Shown: piece by piece, positions 34,330 to 45,710 of the stretch | How the letters are laid out: each line of letters begins with the position of its first letter | Position numbering within the stretch: the stretch's first letter is position 1 | NCBI GenBank assembly: GCA_002682825.1 | Contig: NOKP01000019.1 | Span: 496,001-560,000, forward strand | DNA from: Neonectria sp. B-13 | Lineage: Eukaryota > Ascomycota > Sordariomycetes > Hypocreales > Nectriaceae | Reading direction: 5' to 3' | Length of the DNA: 64,000 nucleotides | Notes under the pieces: generated by a model | Seen by the model: only the letters and a program-made list of their open reading frames with translations | Database searches by the model: none | Told to the model about the DNA's origin: nothing | Position numbers and translations under genes: made by a program

Positions 34330-35448
34330 CTACTTGCTATAGACTCTTTTCACTTTCTTATCAAGAACGTCTTTGATAAAGGACTCAAGGCTCCGGCCCT
34401 TTAATCCAGGATATAAATCATCCGCAATGAGGTATCCTAGGTACCTCGCGTGCTCTGGATTGTTATCACCACGTACACCCCATGAATTCCAGTACTCATA
34501 CGTGGCGCGTGTCTGGCTCGGACCATTGGACTCTTCAAGTTGTGCTTCAGCGAGTAGCGATTCGACATCGGCGGCGGAGACCTTCAGACACGTGTGTTAG
34601 TGACTTGCACGGAGCTTTTGCCCTGCTCAACTCTTTCAGACTTACCTCGGTTCTTTGCACCCTCTCACCGGTCAGCTTCTCAACCAGCTCAAGGATTTGG
34701 TTCTGAGTTTTGCATTCAGTGAACGCAAAAACTTTCTTGTTGAGAGTTTCAGGGTCACTAATAATCTTGGCAACATATAGCCCAATGTCACGGACGTCAG
34801 TGAAGGCGATGGGGATGTCGCCCCCAGCAAAGACGGAGTTCATCGGTGCTACAAGGGCATGATCGAAGCGGCCGGATGGGACCTTTGGGAGGGTGATCTG
34901 GTACCACCAACCAACATCAATAACAGTATAAGGAAGATACATCCGAGTGATGTGATCCAGTATATCCTCCTTCTGTATGCAGAGATTAGCCCATAAATTA
35001 TTCCAACCCCCCCCTGGCACAGGGAGGACCTACATTGTCGTGTAAACGCATGACCCCTCGAGGCGCAACGGTCGCGAAAAAACATGGCACGTATCGTTTG
35101 ACCCCGGCCGCTTTAGCCGCCGTCGATAGAGGAATCTCGTCGGCGATTGATTGATAGTGAATGGTGGATATAACGACGTCGATATCCTTCAAGATCTGAA
35201 CGAGTTCATCCTGGGGGCCTTGAAGGTCCGCCGAGACAACTTTGACACCGAGGGTCTTGAGATGCTGTACCACTGGCTTGTCCAACGAAGACGGGCGTAT
35301 AAGGGCTGTGATGGCCTGCATATCTTGTCAAAGGGGGCTTGCATTGCCGGATGGAGAGGATCCATACGAAAGAGGTACTCGATTTCAAAAGACCATCGAG
35401 GACTGATCCTCCCGTTTCCCCAGTGGCGCCAACGATTGCGACCTTCAT
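34330..35448 (-). CDS. NmrA/isoflavone-reductase-like NAD(P)H oxidoreductase
   Basis: Four exons (35368-35448, 35034-35315, 34646-34972, 34330-34581) with introns of 52, 61 and 64 nt, all GT...AG and frame-preserving, give an intact 313-residue protein. The N-terminus MKVAIVGATGETGGS holds the NAD(P)-binding GxxGxxG loop. Further family blocks are ITALIRPSSLDKP, IDVVISTIHYQSI, AAGVKRYVPCFFATVAPRGV, LPYTVIDVGWWYQITLP, TDVRDIGLYVAKII and a C-terminal YEYWNSWGVRGDN. It should be a cytosolic short-chain-type reductase related to isoflavone reductases and NmrA-like sensors; the substrate is unknown. It is the only intact gene in the decayed cluster and lies tail to tail with the broken regulator. 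Confidence 0.85.
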
Positions 35449-35899
35449 GATTGTCTTTGGCGTTCTTTGTGGCAGGCAAATAAATGAGTTGAAGACGTGG
35501 CGTTCGTGCTGCCGGAGTTGAAGATGCTTTATCACTCACGCAGGTGCGGGGTCGTCTCGGACTCTTGCTGCGGTCCGAGGGTTGGATCGATGCAAGGAGG
35601 GAATGCCTGGTGCCTCTAGCCTGGTCCGGAAATACCGTACCCGATGGGTTCAATGCGTAGCAGCGGGAGCGGGAAATTTGATTGCCGGAGGTAGTTTAGG
35701 AGCTCCAACTTTGGTCCCATTGCTTGTCATCTGAGGCTGGTACCCGGGCCGAGGCTAGCAATGACAACAGCCGTGGTTTGAACGATGAACCTATCCAGAG
35801 CGGCAGCCACAGGGCAGTTTCCATTTAGGTGTTGCTTAATATACGCTGTCGCATGTTAACGTACTTTCCCACGAACCATGACTCAAAACTCCATCCCCG

Positions 35900-36720
35900 A
35901 CTGGACCGATGATGCAATTCGCCCGCCTAAAGCTAATATTAAGATTGGTTAGGCCGGTGTACCGTCCGCACCAAAGTTTCTGCTGTCTCTGTTGTGTTTG
36001 TGAGGTAGCCCATTGCGATATGCGGTCCTTTGGCGAGCATCTCTCCCGTTTCGTTTGGTCCCAGCTCCTTGCCTGTGCCCACGTCGATGGCTTTGACGAT
36101 GGTCGAGCCCAGGAGCATCCCTCCATTGTTGCCGTGTTCGAAGCCGTAGAATTCGGGTGGGTGGGTGGTAAGGCAGCAGCACGATTCCGTCATACGGTAG
36201 CTTTGTCTGGAGCTTATTCAAGGCATCTTCTTCTGAAACTGCTGGGTGATCTCCTGTCCCAAGGGAGCTGCGCTGCAGGTAATGCACCAGACGCAAGCGA
36301 TGTCGTAGTCATTCACGATGGGATCGCGCACTAGTCCTATGACGATGGGCGGGACAAGCGTGAGGTCCGGGATCTAGTATTTGACGATTACCTTGAGGAG
36401 AGATTCCATTGTAAATTGCGGAAGCATGGCGCATTTATTGTTACTAGCGACAGGCCAGTTGAGAAAGCGCAAGAGTCCACTGACTGGGAAGTCGTTGACT
36501 TTCGAAATGTTAGTTTCTCATTGAGTATTGCGGGTATGCTTACCCGGCTTTCTTTGCAGCTGCCATGGCGGCTTATACGGAGCCGAGGACTGTCATGATG
36601 AACTTGGATTCTGCTGTCTCGAGAGCACCCGTCATATCCTCCGCGCTGTATGCAGTACCCGTATATTTGTGACGCAGGCAATGTTGGTCCTCGTGAATAA
36701 TATCACTGGAAGTGGTGGTA
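35900..36720 (-). pseudogene. Acyl-CoA ligase (4CL-like, AMP-binding), fragment
   Basis: A minus frame reads MTESCCCLTTHPPEFYGFEH, NNGGMLLGSTIVKAIDVGTG, KELGPNETGEMLAKGPHIAM and GYLTNTTETAETLV, the GMTE and GEMLAKGPHIAMGYL signature region of 4-coumarate-CoA-ligase-like adenylating enzymes. Upstream pieces in other frames (near 36300-36450) resemble the preceding region around the SAAPLG block. The N-terminal phosphate loop and the C-terminal lid domain are not recognisable. Such enzymes activate aromatic or fatty acids to CoA esters, the entry step for the thiolase and dehydrogenase whose fragments lie nearby. Confidence 0.7.
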
Positions 36721-37399
36721 TATCGAACTTACATGCTCTCAAGGCGGCGAACATGGCTACTGGATACCATATTGCGTTTGAGCTGAAGAGTGACACCGTA
36801 TCCGCCTCCTACAAGCCATATTATCTACCACGGCGGTAGATAGATGAGTCGCATGCTCGACCTGGAAGAAGTCCAGCCGTTTCCTCGTGGCAGAACTGGT
36901 AAAGCCAGCAACCTCATTGGGTGGGAACTTGACCACGTAGGGGCTGTGAGCGGGCTGGTATGGGGTTCGGGCGCCTCAAGTCCGACGTATCCTCAGCAGC
37001 ACGGCTTTAGGTACTAATACATAGATTCCTAACTAATACTGTCTATTCTCGGTCCCGAGTTTCTGGGAATAATATCTCAAGCCGGTCCTTCAGCCGTGGA
37101 CTGTATATTTATGCGGTGACTAGGTGTGCCTTGGGAAAGGCGTTTCCAATCCCTTGTCCATGCTTTCAGTATTTGCCACCGTATTCGTCTCCGACCATTG
37201 TGTTTTGCCGTATGCTCCTTTTACCATCCTCGTGTATCTACTCTAAGCAATAATCGAGCCGGAACAGACGTGAAATGTGATGATTTCCTCAGACTTGAAC
37301 ATCGTCAAAATTCACACGTTGATGGCTAGAGCAAACCCATTCGTCAAGAAAGACCTCGGCCCTCGGACATCACTCTCATCAGCAGTTCAAGCGGCTTGA

Positions 37400-37850
37400 T
37401 CGCAGCTTCCAGATGCTGGAGCGGAAGGGAGGCATCGGGGGCACATGGCTTCTCAACTCGTATCCTGATGCGCGTGTCAACACATCCAGCTACCTCTTCC
37501 ATCAGCCTCGCTCGGGCGGGTTCTACTCGTGGGGTGAGATCCGGTCGCGGTACACTTCTGCTGCTATTGTTCACCGGATCGAGAACGACAAGAAGTCGAT
37601 GGAGTGCCGTAGAGATGTCTTTGATAACTACAACGCGAAGCTGGATACCCAGGCCAAGGGTCTCATCTGGGAACGAACTATTGGACATGGCTACTAAGCC
37701 AACGAGTTTGGCCGCCAGAGCGTCAACGTGCCGTGGCATGCTGCTAAATACCATCGCATGGTGGCCAAACCCAACTTTGACGACTTTGGGATTCGATGAA
37801 CTGAGGTCACCCTCCACCAAGGGCACCTGTATCAGTTAGAAGGCTTGAGT
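37400..37850 (+). pseudogene. Second flavin monooxygenase, internally deleted
   Basis: The frame reads FQMLERKGGIGGTWLLNSYP, DARVNTSSYLFHQP, then jumps to VFDNYNAKLDTQAKGLIWER, and past a stop to NEFGRQSVNVPW and YHRMVAKPNFDDFGIR. The first block is the GGxGGTWxxNxYPxxR signature of Baeyer-Villiger-type monooxygenases; the latter is their extreme C-terminus (WxxG...NxPG...RRPxxxDF). About 350 residues between them are gone. It differs from the monooxygenase at 30240-31330 in its C-terminal type, so it is a second gene rather than the missing half. Confidence 0.65.
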
Positions 37851-38064
37851 TTCAGCCAGCATTGATCAAAATGACTCGATATTGCCTAGTTGGGCGAAGT
37901 CTGGTCCGGCTTCGATTCAGGGCACCCGTGAGTCATTGTTGGTTTTGGAAGAATAAAGGTCCGGTCCAATTTGTCATCCCCACTGCACCATAAACGTTTG
38001 ATTTCGAGCCTTGCTTGACCGTCATCAACTTAAACTGTCATGCCCCAGTGGAAATCAAGCGGCA

Positions 38065-39381
38065 ATGGCAGACCTCACGCTGGCTGCGCTCCCGAGCGAG
38101 ATTATCCAGAATATCGTCACACGGGTCCATCCAGGTGACCTACTGTCTCTACGAATATCATGCACCAGGCTCAGGTCCGAAACCGAGAATCTCACCGCTC
38201 ATAACTTCTTTACACGTCGCTGTGTGATGCTGGAACCGGCCAGCCTGAAATGCCTCAGCCAAATCGCCGAACACCCCGTCTTCAGCAAATCTGTCCAAAC
38301 GCTCGACATCTCCACTTTCTACTTGGTTCCTATGAAGGAGCTCAAGGTTGGCCATCTGGAGATGGCGGCCCGCTGTCGCCGACGCACAAGTTATCCCCAT
38401 TCAAAATTGGTCACAGGCAATGAGGACGTGTACGAAGCGTGTTATTCAGTACAGAAAGGCCTCATTGGAAGCGGTCACGCTCAACGCTGGTTGACGCGAT
38501 CCATGCGACGTCTCACCAACTGCACAACCATCCACGTGGTTGACGCGTGCAATCGTCAGCCCTGGGGCCTCGGCCGTCTCAAGCGCCGCATCAGCTTCAG
38601 GTTCCCAGAGTGTCCACAGTCGGAGTATGCCCGGCCGCTTTTTGATTTCCTATTCAGCCAGCCATTAGTCGAGTTCTTCTTCAACTGTGAAGCGTCATTC
38701 CCAGAATTCCCTCCAACCAGCTCCAAGACGATTCCTGCCATCCTGTACGCTGCTGTGAAAGCGGCGTCATTGAGTCAGATCCCACTTGAAGAATTCCGCA
38801 TCATGTCAGGTTGCATTCGCCCCTCGATGTTGACTGCGCCTCCTGGTGCTTCTTGGCCGTCTACCCCTTTGGTCAATCTCCACCGCCTGACTCTAAGCTT
38901 CCGACGCGGGAATAGTGACCCAACATGGGAGCGCGGCGCCGTCCAGTTGATTAACGCATGCCCGCAACTTTCGCATTTAACAATCAACTTCGTAAGAATG
39001 CACTGCGGTGATTCTTTCCTAGGCCTTTTGGACGCCTTGTTCATCCCGAATTTGCTATACTTCCAGATGAGAAACACCATTATCCCTGCCGGCCCCGATG
39101 AGGTGATTGGTTTTTTCCGTCGGCACGGGCAAACCCTTCGATCCATCGTGCTGGATGACATTTCACTCTGGGTCGATGCTCCTGACTGGTGTGAGATGGT
39201 CAGGGTGATCCGAGATGACACAAGCGTCACAGACTTGTACTTTGCGTTTTGGTATGATCTCATCACCGACCGAAGGGGCCCATATAAGGCCACCAGTAAA
39301 GAAGGGATGACACGTGTTATTGCCGAGATAACTCAAGATCATGAAGACTCTATGATGTCTTATAGGGATGTAACCACCTGA
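38065..39381 (+). CDS. F-box protein
   Basis: A single exon of 438 residues from ATG 38065. An upstream in-frame extension lacks an ATG. Residues about 4-40 form an F-box (LTLAALPSEIIQNIVTRVHP, GDLLSLRISCTRLRS). The remainder is a leucine-rich, irregular solenoid-like region (LVNLHRLTLSFRR, CPQLSHLTINFVRM, IPNLLYFQMRN, LRSIVLDDISLW) as in fungal F-box/LRR proteins. It would recruit substrates to an SCF ubiquitin ligase through Skp1; the targets cannot be told. The frame is intact. Two related F-box relics lie 1-3 kb downstream. Confidence 0.8.
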   Translation: MADLTLAALPSEIIQNIVTRVHPGDLLSLRISCTRLRSETENLTAHNFFTRRCVMLEPASLKCLSQIAEHPVFSKSVQTLDISTFYLVPMKELKVGHLEMAARCRRRTSYPHSKLVTGNEDVYEACYSVQKGLIGSGHAQRWLTRSMRRLTNCTTIHVVDACNRQPWGLGRLKRRISFRFPECPQSEYARPLFDFLFSQPLVEFFFNCEASFPEFPPTSSKTIPAILYAAVKAASLSQIPLEEFRIMSGCIRPSMLTAPPGASWPSTPLVNLHRLTLSFRRGNSDPTWERGAVQLINACPQLSHLTINFVRMHCGDSFLGLLDALFIPNLLYFQMRNTIIPAGPDEVIGFFRRHGQTLRSIVLDDISLWVDAPDWCEMVRVIRDDTSVTDLYFAFWYDLITDRRGPYKATSKEGMTRVIAEITQDHEDSMMSYRDVTT

Positions 39382-40320
39382 GAAAGAAGACGAAATACAG
39401 CCTCCCGGCGTCTACCTGCTTTTTGCCTTTGGCTAGGCTGCAATGCCTCTTCTGTTCATGGTCATTTTTTAGCAATGAAGGCATCCAGGGACGAAGGAGT
39501 TGGGCGTCCAGCTCGGCCATTCGGCACCAAGAGGCAGCCAACTTTGTTGTGAAGGTTGGACAGTTTCGGAACAACAAGGTCCCAAAGAGTACGACTTGAA
39601 GGCTCTGGGTGCGAAAGTTGGTCAGACTACACTATGTGAGGCCGGGGAGCATAAGAGAGGACAAGATAACAACATTGAGGTAAATATCTCTTCTTCATCT
39701 CATGGACGACGGGTGAAGAGATTGAGTTGTGGCAGAAATCTGTATCGATTCGAATAGAGGCTGTTGATAGCAATAAAAAGACCTAGTCAAGCGCAGTGAG
39801 CTGGATTATTTCACATTCAAGCCCAATCTGATTGTACGCTATGATCAGATTTCATCTCATATTTAAATTTCACTCACAACCTGAACACTGCCTCTTCCAA
39901 TCCAACATCTGCAGATACGGCGTCGTGTTTGAGTTATTCATCCAGGGGTGAAACTCCTGGAGCTGGTCCGGTGCTTTCTACTCGTTCTCACTTAGGCAAA
40001 GGTCAAAATTGGTTATGATGGTTTGGACATTTTGGGGGGAGCACGCCGTGCAAATTGTGCTTGAGCTTAAAGGGCGAAAAGCCAAGCAGGAAGTACAATG
40101 GGGCTTTTAGCGTCATCAGCATCTTCAATTTAATGATTCCCTTGAATGTCCCTTCGACCCCAGTTTGGGAAACTCGGCAATACTCAGTAGGTTACATCCT
40201 CGAGATCTTGAAAGGCCGGTAGTCTCAAATCTCTCTGAAGATAACATAGCAAAGATTGAAACATCATAACAATCAGTCAGCTTTCTCTTAAGAAATTAGG
40301 GTCGAGGTAGAGGCGCCTCA
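39382..40320. other. No gene recognised
   Basis: Short open stretches on both strands, none with a recognisable motif. The right part may be the mutated 3' end of the F-box relic at 40330-40660. Confidence 0.5.
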
Positions 40321-40329
40321 AGTTGGGCA

Positions 40330-40660
40330 GAAGTGATAGGAGGTATTTGGTAAACGCATCCATCCTGCTCGATCGCAAAGCACTGATCTAAGCTCCAGCA
40401 TGTGCAACTTGAGTCCGCTAAACAAATGTAACCAGGCCATCAAGGTCATTCGTAATAACGAGTATTAAAGGTATTGTACGAGGACCTGTAGAAGTCCCGT
40501 CCCATCAGGAAGAGCACTCTGACATGGCTACACAGCTCAGGTCTCTGCAATAGACTGCGCAGAAGCAGAGTGACTGGCGGAGTTTGAGCCCTGGTCCATT
40601 CGAACTGAATCGTGGCATGGGGGATTGATAGTTCCATCAGGAGTGAGGAGGAGCTCATGG
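40330..40660 (-). pseudogene. F-box-like protein relic (LRR part)
   Basis: From about 40658 the minus frame reads IPHATIQFEWTRAQTPPVTL, LLRSLLQRPELCSHVRVLFL, and after a frame change GLKLHMLELRSVLCDRAGWM. The WxxxxTPPxxLLLRSxLxRPELxxHVR block is characteristic of a fungal F-box/LRR protein family. No F-box is found upstream and no long frame remains. Confidence 0.5.
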
Positions 40661-40919
40661 GTTATCGGGAAAATCAGTGCTGCTGGGAATTATGTTAACC
40701 ATATACTTCATGCCATGGATGATGGAACGGTATAAGCCGATGGCTTGGCTATCTGGCTAGTATAGTTCATTTGAAGCTGGAGAGTTAGTGGGGTGGCCCT
40801 ATTGTTAGATAGGTACCGACTATAATCTTCTCTTTGCTCACCAATTTATCTGCAGCACCCGCCTGGAGCTGGTGCTATATCTTGATAGCAGGGTGGCTCT
40901 AAACCATACCACTTGCGCA

Positions 40920-41620
40920 ATGACCTCTCTTTCAGACTCTCCAGTGGAGATGCTTTACTCCATCCTGCAGTTCGTCCCTTTTCATGACCTCTACGCACTT
41001 TGTCTTACCAACAAGCAGTTTCTCCAACTGTCGGAGCCGCTTCTCTATGACCAAACGATGGACCTCGCGGCCACTTACTCATTCGCAATACCTCGACTTC
41101 GCCATAGGCATTTGTAACATTTGCAGGGGACCTGTGATGAAGCTCTATAGCGAATATCTTTAACTTCGTCTTGAACTAGAGGTCATATACTCATAATATG
41201 ATCTATCTACTGGGCGAAATTGTTGGATATGCGCCAAGTGTTCTCTTTAGCTGGAGGAAGCCTGACTGGAGGTTTTCCGCGCCTGGAAGTTGAGCCATCT
41301 CAAGAGTGTATTTAGGCCTACCCGCCGCCTTAGTCTCATGCAAGTTACATGCCTGTCAAGGGCTAGGGTCTCTCTGTACGAACTAGCCACCCCGAGATAC
41401 CTCAGGCGGACCCCATTTTCCTCGGGTCTCTCGACCCCTTGCGAGCGCCTCCTCGTATCCAAATCCAAAGAGGTTAGTTCAAGGTGCATTTGCCAGATCC
41501 TAGCATATCCGCCGCAGGACCCGTTCTTCATAAGAGACCAGGTCTCACTCAGGCCCCAGTTGTACTCAATCAAGTCACCTAATGTATCCCTACTCAAGCG
41601 CACTGTATCCGTATAACCTT
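40920..41620 (+). pseudogene. F-box protein relic
   Basis: ATG 40920 opens MTSLSDSPVEMLYSILQFVP, FHDLYALCLTNKQFLQLSEP, LLYDQTMD, a clear F-box start. The frame closes at 41117 after RLRHRH. A second stretch (about 41290-41616) reads STPCERLLVSKSKEVS and DQVSLRPQLYSIKSPNVS, which could be its mutated LRR half, though the opposite strand is also open there. It lies head to head with the relic at 40330-40660. Confidence 0.5.
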
Positions 41621-42009
41621 TGACATGTCCTGTGCTCCGTCTCTCTTTTCACTTGCATCCACTTCTGCAGGCAATATACATGGGCCTGCCATTCCGCGGT
41701 CCTTACAAGGGTCTACAGCCCGTCACAACTAGTGACCACTAAGCTGCCTTTCTACGCGAACTCATGATTTACCACTAAAATTACGCAATCGCATTCAGCT
41801 TGGAAAACTAACGAGTATTAAAGCGGGGATTGCCCCATTTTCAAACATGTTATTCACATTATCAGACTCTCAACTGTGAGCTTAACCAACAATCCCGAGG
41901 TAAGTTGACTGGCGAGGAATGAGACTGGCCCCCCTTTCTCATACTTTCACGCCCAATCTCATTAAGTGATAAAGGTACTTGGGTTCCAACAGTCAATTCG
42001 TATTCCAAC

Positions 42010-42573
42010 ATGTTTCAAGCTCGATTCAGCCCACTAGCACGAGCCTGTGTCAACACGCAGCGTTCAAGCCTGAGTGCTGGCCTCCGACAATTTTCCACTT
42101 CTCCGGCCTGGCTTCAATCCCTCCCGATCGAAATTTCCGGCCAGGGAAGTGGTACTATACAAGCCATCTCGGTCAAAGACAAACCGTACACATTCTCGGC
42201 CGACACCTACACCGTCATCGGCGGTCAAGATTCCCATCCCTCACCTGTTGCCTACTCCCTGGCCAGCCTGGGCTCCTGCAACCAGGTCACCGGCTCCCTG
42301 GTTGCCAAGGACCACAAGCTCACACTCGGCGAGTGGCAAGTTACAGTGAAGGGTCAGCTCCCTACCGCGGTTCTAGTTGGGGGCGAGGAGGGCAATCCGA
42401 ACTGGGAGAGTGTGGCCTTGCAGGTACGAGTGCAAACTGACGCAAAGGGTGGCAATGGCGATCCCAAGTTCCAACATTTTGTTGCCGAGGTCGAGCGCCG
42501 GTGTCCAATTACACAGCTGTTTAAGCGCAGTGGGGTGGTGTACACTAGTGAGTGGGTAAATGAACCGCTGTAA
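42010..42573 (+). CDS. OsmC/Ohr-family peroxide-detoxifying protein, mitochondrial
   Basis: An intact single exon for 187 residues from ATG 42010. The N-terminus (MFQARFSPLARACVNTQRSS then GLRQFSTSPAW) is rich in Arg and Ser without acidic residues and ends in RxFS, a typical mitochondrial presequence. The rest is an OsmC domain with the two conserved redox Cys, C90 in SLGSCNQVTG and C165 in ERRCPITQLF. Ohr/OsmC proteins reduce organic hydroperoxides using these Cys and a lipoylated or thiol partner. The length fits a mature ~150-residue OsmC protein plus presequence. Confidence 0.85.
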   Translation: MFQARFSPLARACVNTQRSSLSAGLRQFSTSPAWLQSLPIEISGQGSGTIQAISVKDKPYTFSADTYTVIGGQDSHPSPVAYSLASLGSCNQVTGSLVAKDHKLTLGEWQVTVKGQLPTAVLVGGEEGNPNWESVALQVRVQTDAKGGNGDPKFQHFVAEVERRCPITQLFKRSGVVYTSEWVNEPL

Positions 42574-42879
42574 GAGACAAATGTGTACTGTATATGAAGC
42601 TGTTAAGCTTGAGGTTGAGATTCTAGGCACACTTGGCCTTGTCGGCGAGCGCTATCCCCTCGTCCCATTGCCTGAGAAATTCCATTTAGTCAAACAGAAT
42701 CCCTTCTTTAATAAAGATTATATTTTACACTCTAGCCATATTTCATAGCTTCAATATAGGAAAACTAAGCTTAAGATGAAATAGACTCTTATTTAAACTA
42801 TATTTCTTTTGTATTTATACTATATTTAGCTCTAAAATACTGAACCGCTCGCTGAGAGAGCCTCTCTCAGGGAATCCCT

Positions 42880-44420
42880 GAGAAGTTACTCGAGCAAGAA
42901 GCCGGTGATTCTTTCTTTTCCACTTATTAGACATGTGGTCTGAACGAGCCACCTCAGCTTTCTGATGATAGCTCTGTAAGCTTCCATGCTTATAAGGAGC
43001 CCGAGTTCGTGGTATATGATACGCGTCACGCTTTCGTCAGCTTTGAAATCAAGAATAGTCTTGTCAGGGTCTGCCAGTGTCGTGATTAGACTGACAGTGT
43101 CATGAAACCGGGTGTAAACTGCAACGAGTCTAGGTTTCGCACATATGGAAGCATTGAATGGTCCATTGACCAGAGCCGGACCAGCTCGTCTTCGCCCAGC
43201 ATTTGATTGAGGGCAGGTACAACCTCTAAATGAATGCGAAGGTCTTAGGAAAGTCCAGGCTGGCCGTTGACGGAGATGGTTATCCCAAATGGCAGCCCAG
43301 CGAGGAAATCGTCAGAACTTAACCCATCCTAGCACCATATATGCAAGACTGCCACTACACATCTCACTATACTCAGGGTTTCAACACACTTGCCTATAGT
43401 GGGGAAGAATTCACTGCACTGCAAAATTTCTCCAACCTCTGCTGGCCACTCCGCTGGATCTGGCCTGCGGGCTGTGATGTTCAACGGCTGCCATGACTGA
43501 ACGTGAGTCGGGGTCACAAAGAACTCGCGCCCACAAGAAGCAGAACCCAAGACCTTCTAGCACCGAGATTCTTTTCCTTGGATCAACGATCCACTATTTC
43601 TGAGAGCTGCTGCTGACACTCCATTGTTGCTTGGTCACGGAATAGGTTCTGAAGAGCTAGTTTCATGGTCTGATTCCTGCTGTACATTGCCAGAAAATCA
43701 GGTCTAACGAACTCACCGTTCTTGAAAGCACCTGGTTCTCCTTCTTTACCTCCATTAACCTCACCAGTCCACGGGAGATCGAGTATGAACTCCATTGCCT
43801 TGTCTCTTAGTCAGTCTAGGGTAGCGGACTTAGCCAAATCCTTGGGTATTACCAGTCCCTCCCACTCGCACCTAACTCCGCTGGGGTCGCAACACATCTT
43901 CATTAAACCGACAATTGTCTTGGAATTACGACCGGTGTCTTATTCCTAGTATTTCAACCCCTCTTTGTGCTTTAGAATGTCCCCAACTAGAAGCTCTCTC
44001 TAGGCTTGGCCAAGGAGGCCTTCTGAGGCCGCGAGTTTTGGGCAAAGATGTAATTCAAATATTGCAGCAGCTGCTGCAGATGGTTTCAATGTCGTTCTGA
44101 GACAGTCTGAGGGTGAAATTCTGGTCCGCCAAGACTTACACATGTCTTTGCATTAGCGTGTAATCTCAAAGCCCTTAGCTAGGTAGTGCTGATCCTAAAG
44201 TTGCCGAGGCTATCTAGAAACGTGGCGGCATAATTTAGGAAAGGCATGATTGCCGCCTCGTTGCTTAGTTCAATATTGAGTTTTACCCGCTGCCAGTTCT
44301 CTCTATACTTATTGGCCAGGTGGAGAATGAGATCAAAGAGCGCATCTCTATTTGGCGAGACCTAGCGAAGGGGGCTCTGAGACGTTATTAGAAAGCGTGT
44401 CGATATCGCAGGCAGGCCTC
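42880..44420 (-). pseudogene. Decayed gene of unknown family
   Basis: Several minus-strand segments keep convincing coding character in the order expected for one gene: NRDALFDLILHLANKYRENW and NEAAIMPFLNYAATFLDSLG (about 44200-44370), MEFILDLPWTGEVNGGKEGE and GEFVRPDFLAMYSRNQTMKL (43583-43795), then LPFGITISVNGQPGLS, LNQMLGEDELVRLWSMDH and HDTVSLITTLADPDKTILDF (about 42990-43310). Stops and frame changes separate them. I do not recognise the family; no catalytic motif is evident. Confidence 0.4.
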
Positions 44421-44679
44421 GCTCATTTGGCCATGTCATAAGCATAGAGCCTCTCGTCTTTGCTGAGAAGGCTAAACTGCTCTGCGGCCGAGAGGCGTAT
44501 CGCCAGCAAGTCAAGCATGCTCCGAAAGAGTGGGATAAAAAATCAAGGCATTCCGGTCGAGCCGGCCCAAGCTCGTGACATGCTCATGAAGTTACTGCAT
44601 ATTCTGTATCTAAGAGGTATCTATCGATACTTGCGCGTTTGTTGCAAGATTCATCGGTCGAGTATTGTATCTACTGAAA

Positions 44680-44870
44680 ACTGAACGTGTCCGGCGAGAG
44701 GTCGTCGGCCAAAGCCCTGGCACCTCTGACTTGAAGGGCTTTCTCCTCCAAGCCTAAATTGCGCTTCTGTCGCTTGGGGCTTGACTTTGTACTTGAGTTC
44801 AAATGGTTTGACCTCGTCCCATCCATCGGATGATGTCAAGTATCGTAACTTCCCGAGAGCAACCAAGTTT
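44680..44870 (-). pseudogene. Possible CmcJ/asaB-like hydroxylase N-terminal fragment
   Basis: One minus frame reads LGKLRYLTSSDGWDEVKPFE then LKYKVKPQATEAQF, and the neighbouring frame continues LQVRGARALADDLSPDTFSF. The order L-x-Y...KPFEL-x-Y...A-x-F...V-x-DARPL-x-x-x-LSxDTxxF matches the N-terminus of fungal CmcJ/asaB-type 2-oxoglutarate-dependent hydroxylase-like proteins. The catalytic HxD...H region is absent, so at most a fragment remains. This is a weak call. Confidence 0.3.
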
Positions 44871-45329
44871 CAGCGATTTCCATGGAGTGCTGAGGACGTA
44901 AGGAGAAATCACGAACAAGACTGCGTCAGGAGGGTGGACGTAAGCGGAGGTGCATGTTATATCTACTACGGTCCCAACAGCCGTCGACGAGTTGGCCCAG
45001 GCTGAGATTGATCTGGTAGTTAAAGGAGAGGCGTCGAAACCCAAGACAACGAAGACCTTAAGGACTTTTTTCAAAGTCAGCAAAGTAATCTTTCATATTT
45101 GAGTTTCATCCGCTGGGATTAGTAGATAGTCGCATATGAGGCTATCCTTGGCGCACTAATACCGATTCGCAATCTGCTCAGGTCATTTAAAGCACAAGCT
45201 TCAGTGTAGTCAGGCGACCGGAGTATGTCATGCCCGTCCTATGGGTTCTTCACTGTGAACGGATCGAGCTTATGTTTCCCCGTGGAGTTATTCGTTTAAG
45301 CCTATTTGCCACTATTACGAGTAGGATCG

Positions 45330-45710
45330 CTAACTACCCGCAATCAAATTTAGGACGGTCGCCGCATTCGGCACGGAGATGGCCATGTCGCCCTCAGTGT
45401 CTTGCAACTGACTGGCAGGGCAAACGCCGTGACGAGAAACAACTCCGACGGTAGCTTCAAGATGAGGCTCGGCCTTAGTTGTCACTTCCGTGTCGAGAGT
45501 CTCTGCTGTAGAAATGGAATCGTCGCTGAGTTGGCTGACGTGGCTTGTTATGTCGGTATGCGCATGAAGCAATTCTCGATTCATCAAATTCTGGAATGAC
45601 CTGACATGGACAGAACAGGCATCCAAAACCAGTGGCCTCCCGGGTATAGTGCATCTTCTAATTGCGAACCTCGGGCAACCATGGTAGAAGATGGCATGCA
45701 GCGGAGGCAA
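45330..45710 (-). CDS. Hypothetical ORF, doubtful
   Basis: About 125 open codons containing RPLVLDACSVHVRSFQNLMN, then a Thr/Ser/Glu-rich stretch. No family resemblance, no signal peptide. It may be an exon of a lost gene; the flanking 0.5 kb on both sides shows nothing clear. Confidence 0.2.
   Translation of the reverse strand: MPPLHAIFYHGCPRFAIRRCTIPGRPLVLDACSVHVRSFQNLMNRELLHAHTDITSHVSQLSDDSISTAETLDTEVTTKAEPHLEATVGVVSRHGVCPASQLQDTEGDMAISVPNAATVLNLIAGS

Noticed and set aside
30240..37850. The two monooxygenase remnants being halves of one gene
   Set aside because: They are on opposite strands, and the 37.4-kb remnant has its own, different C-terminal end.
38775..39293. 172-codon minus frame opposite the F-box gene
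   Set aside because: Antisense shadow without motifs.
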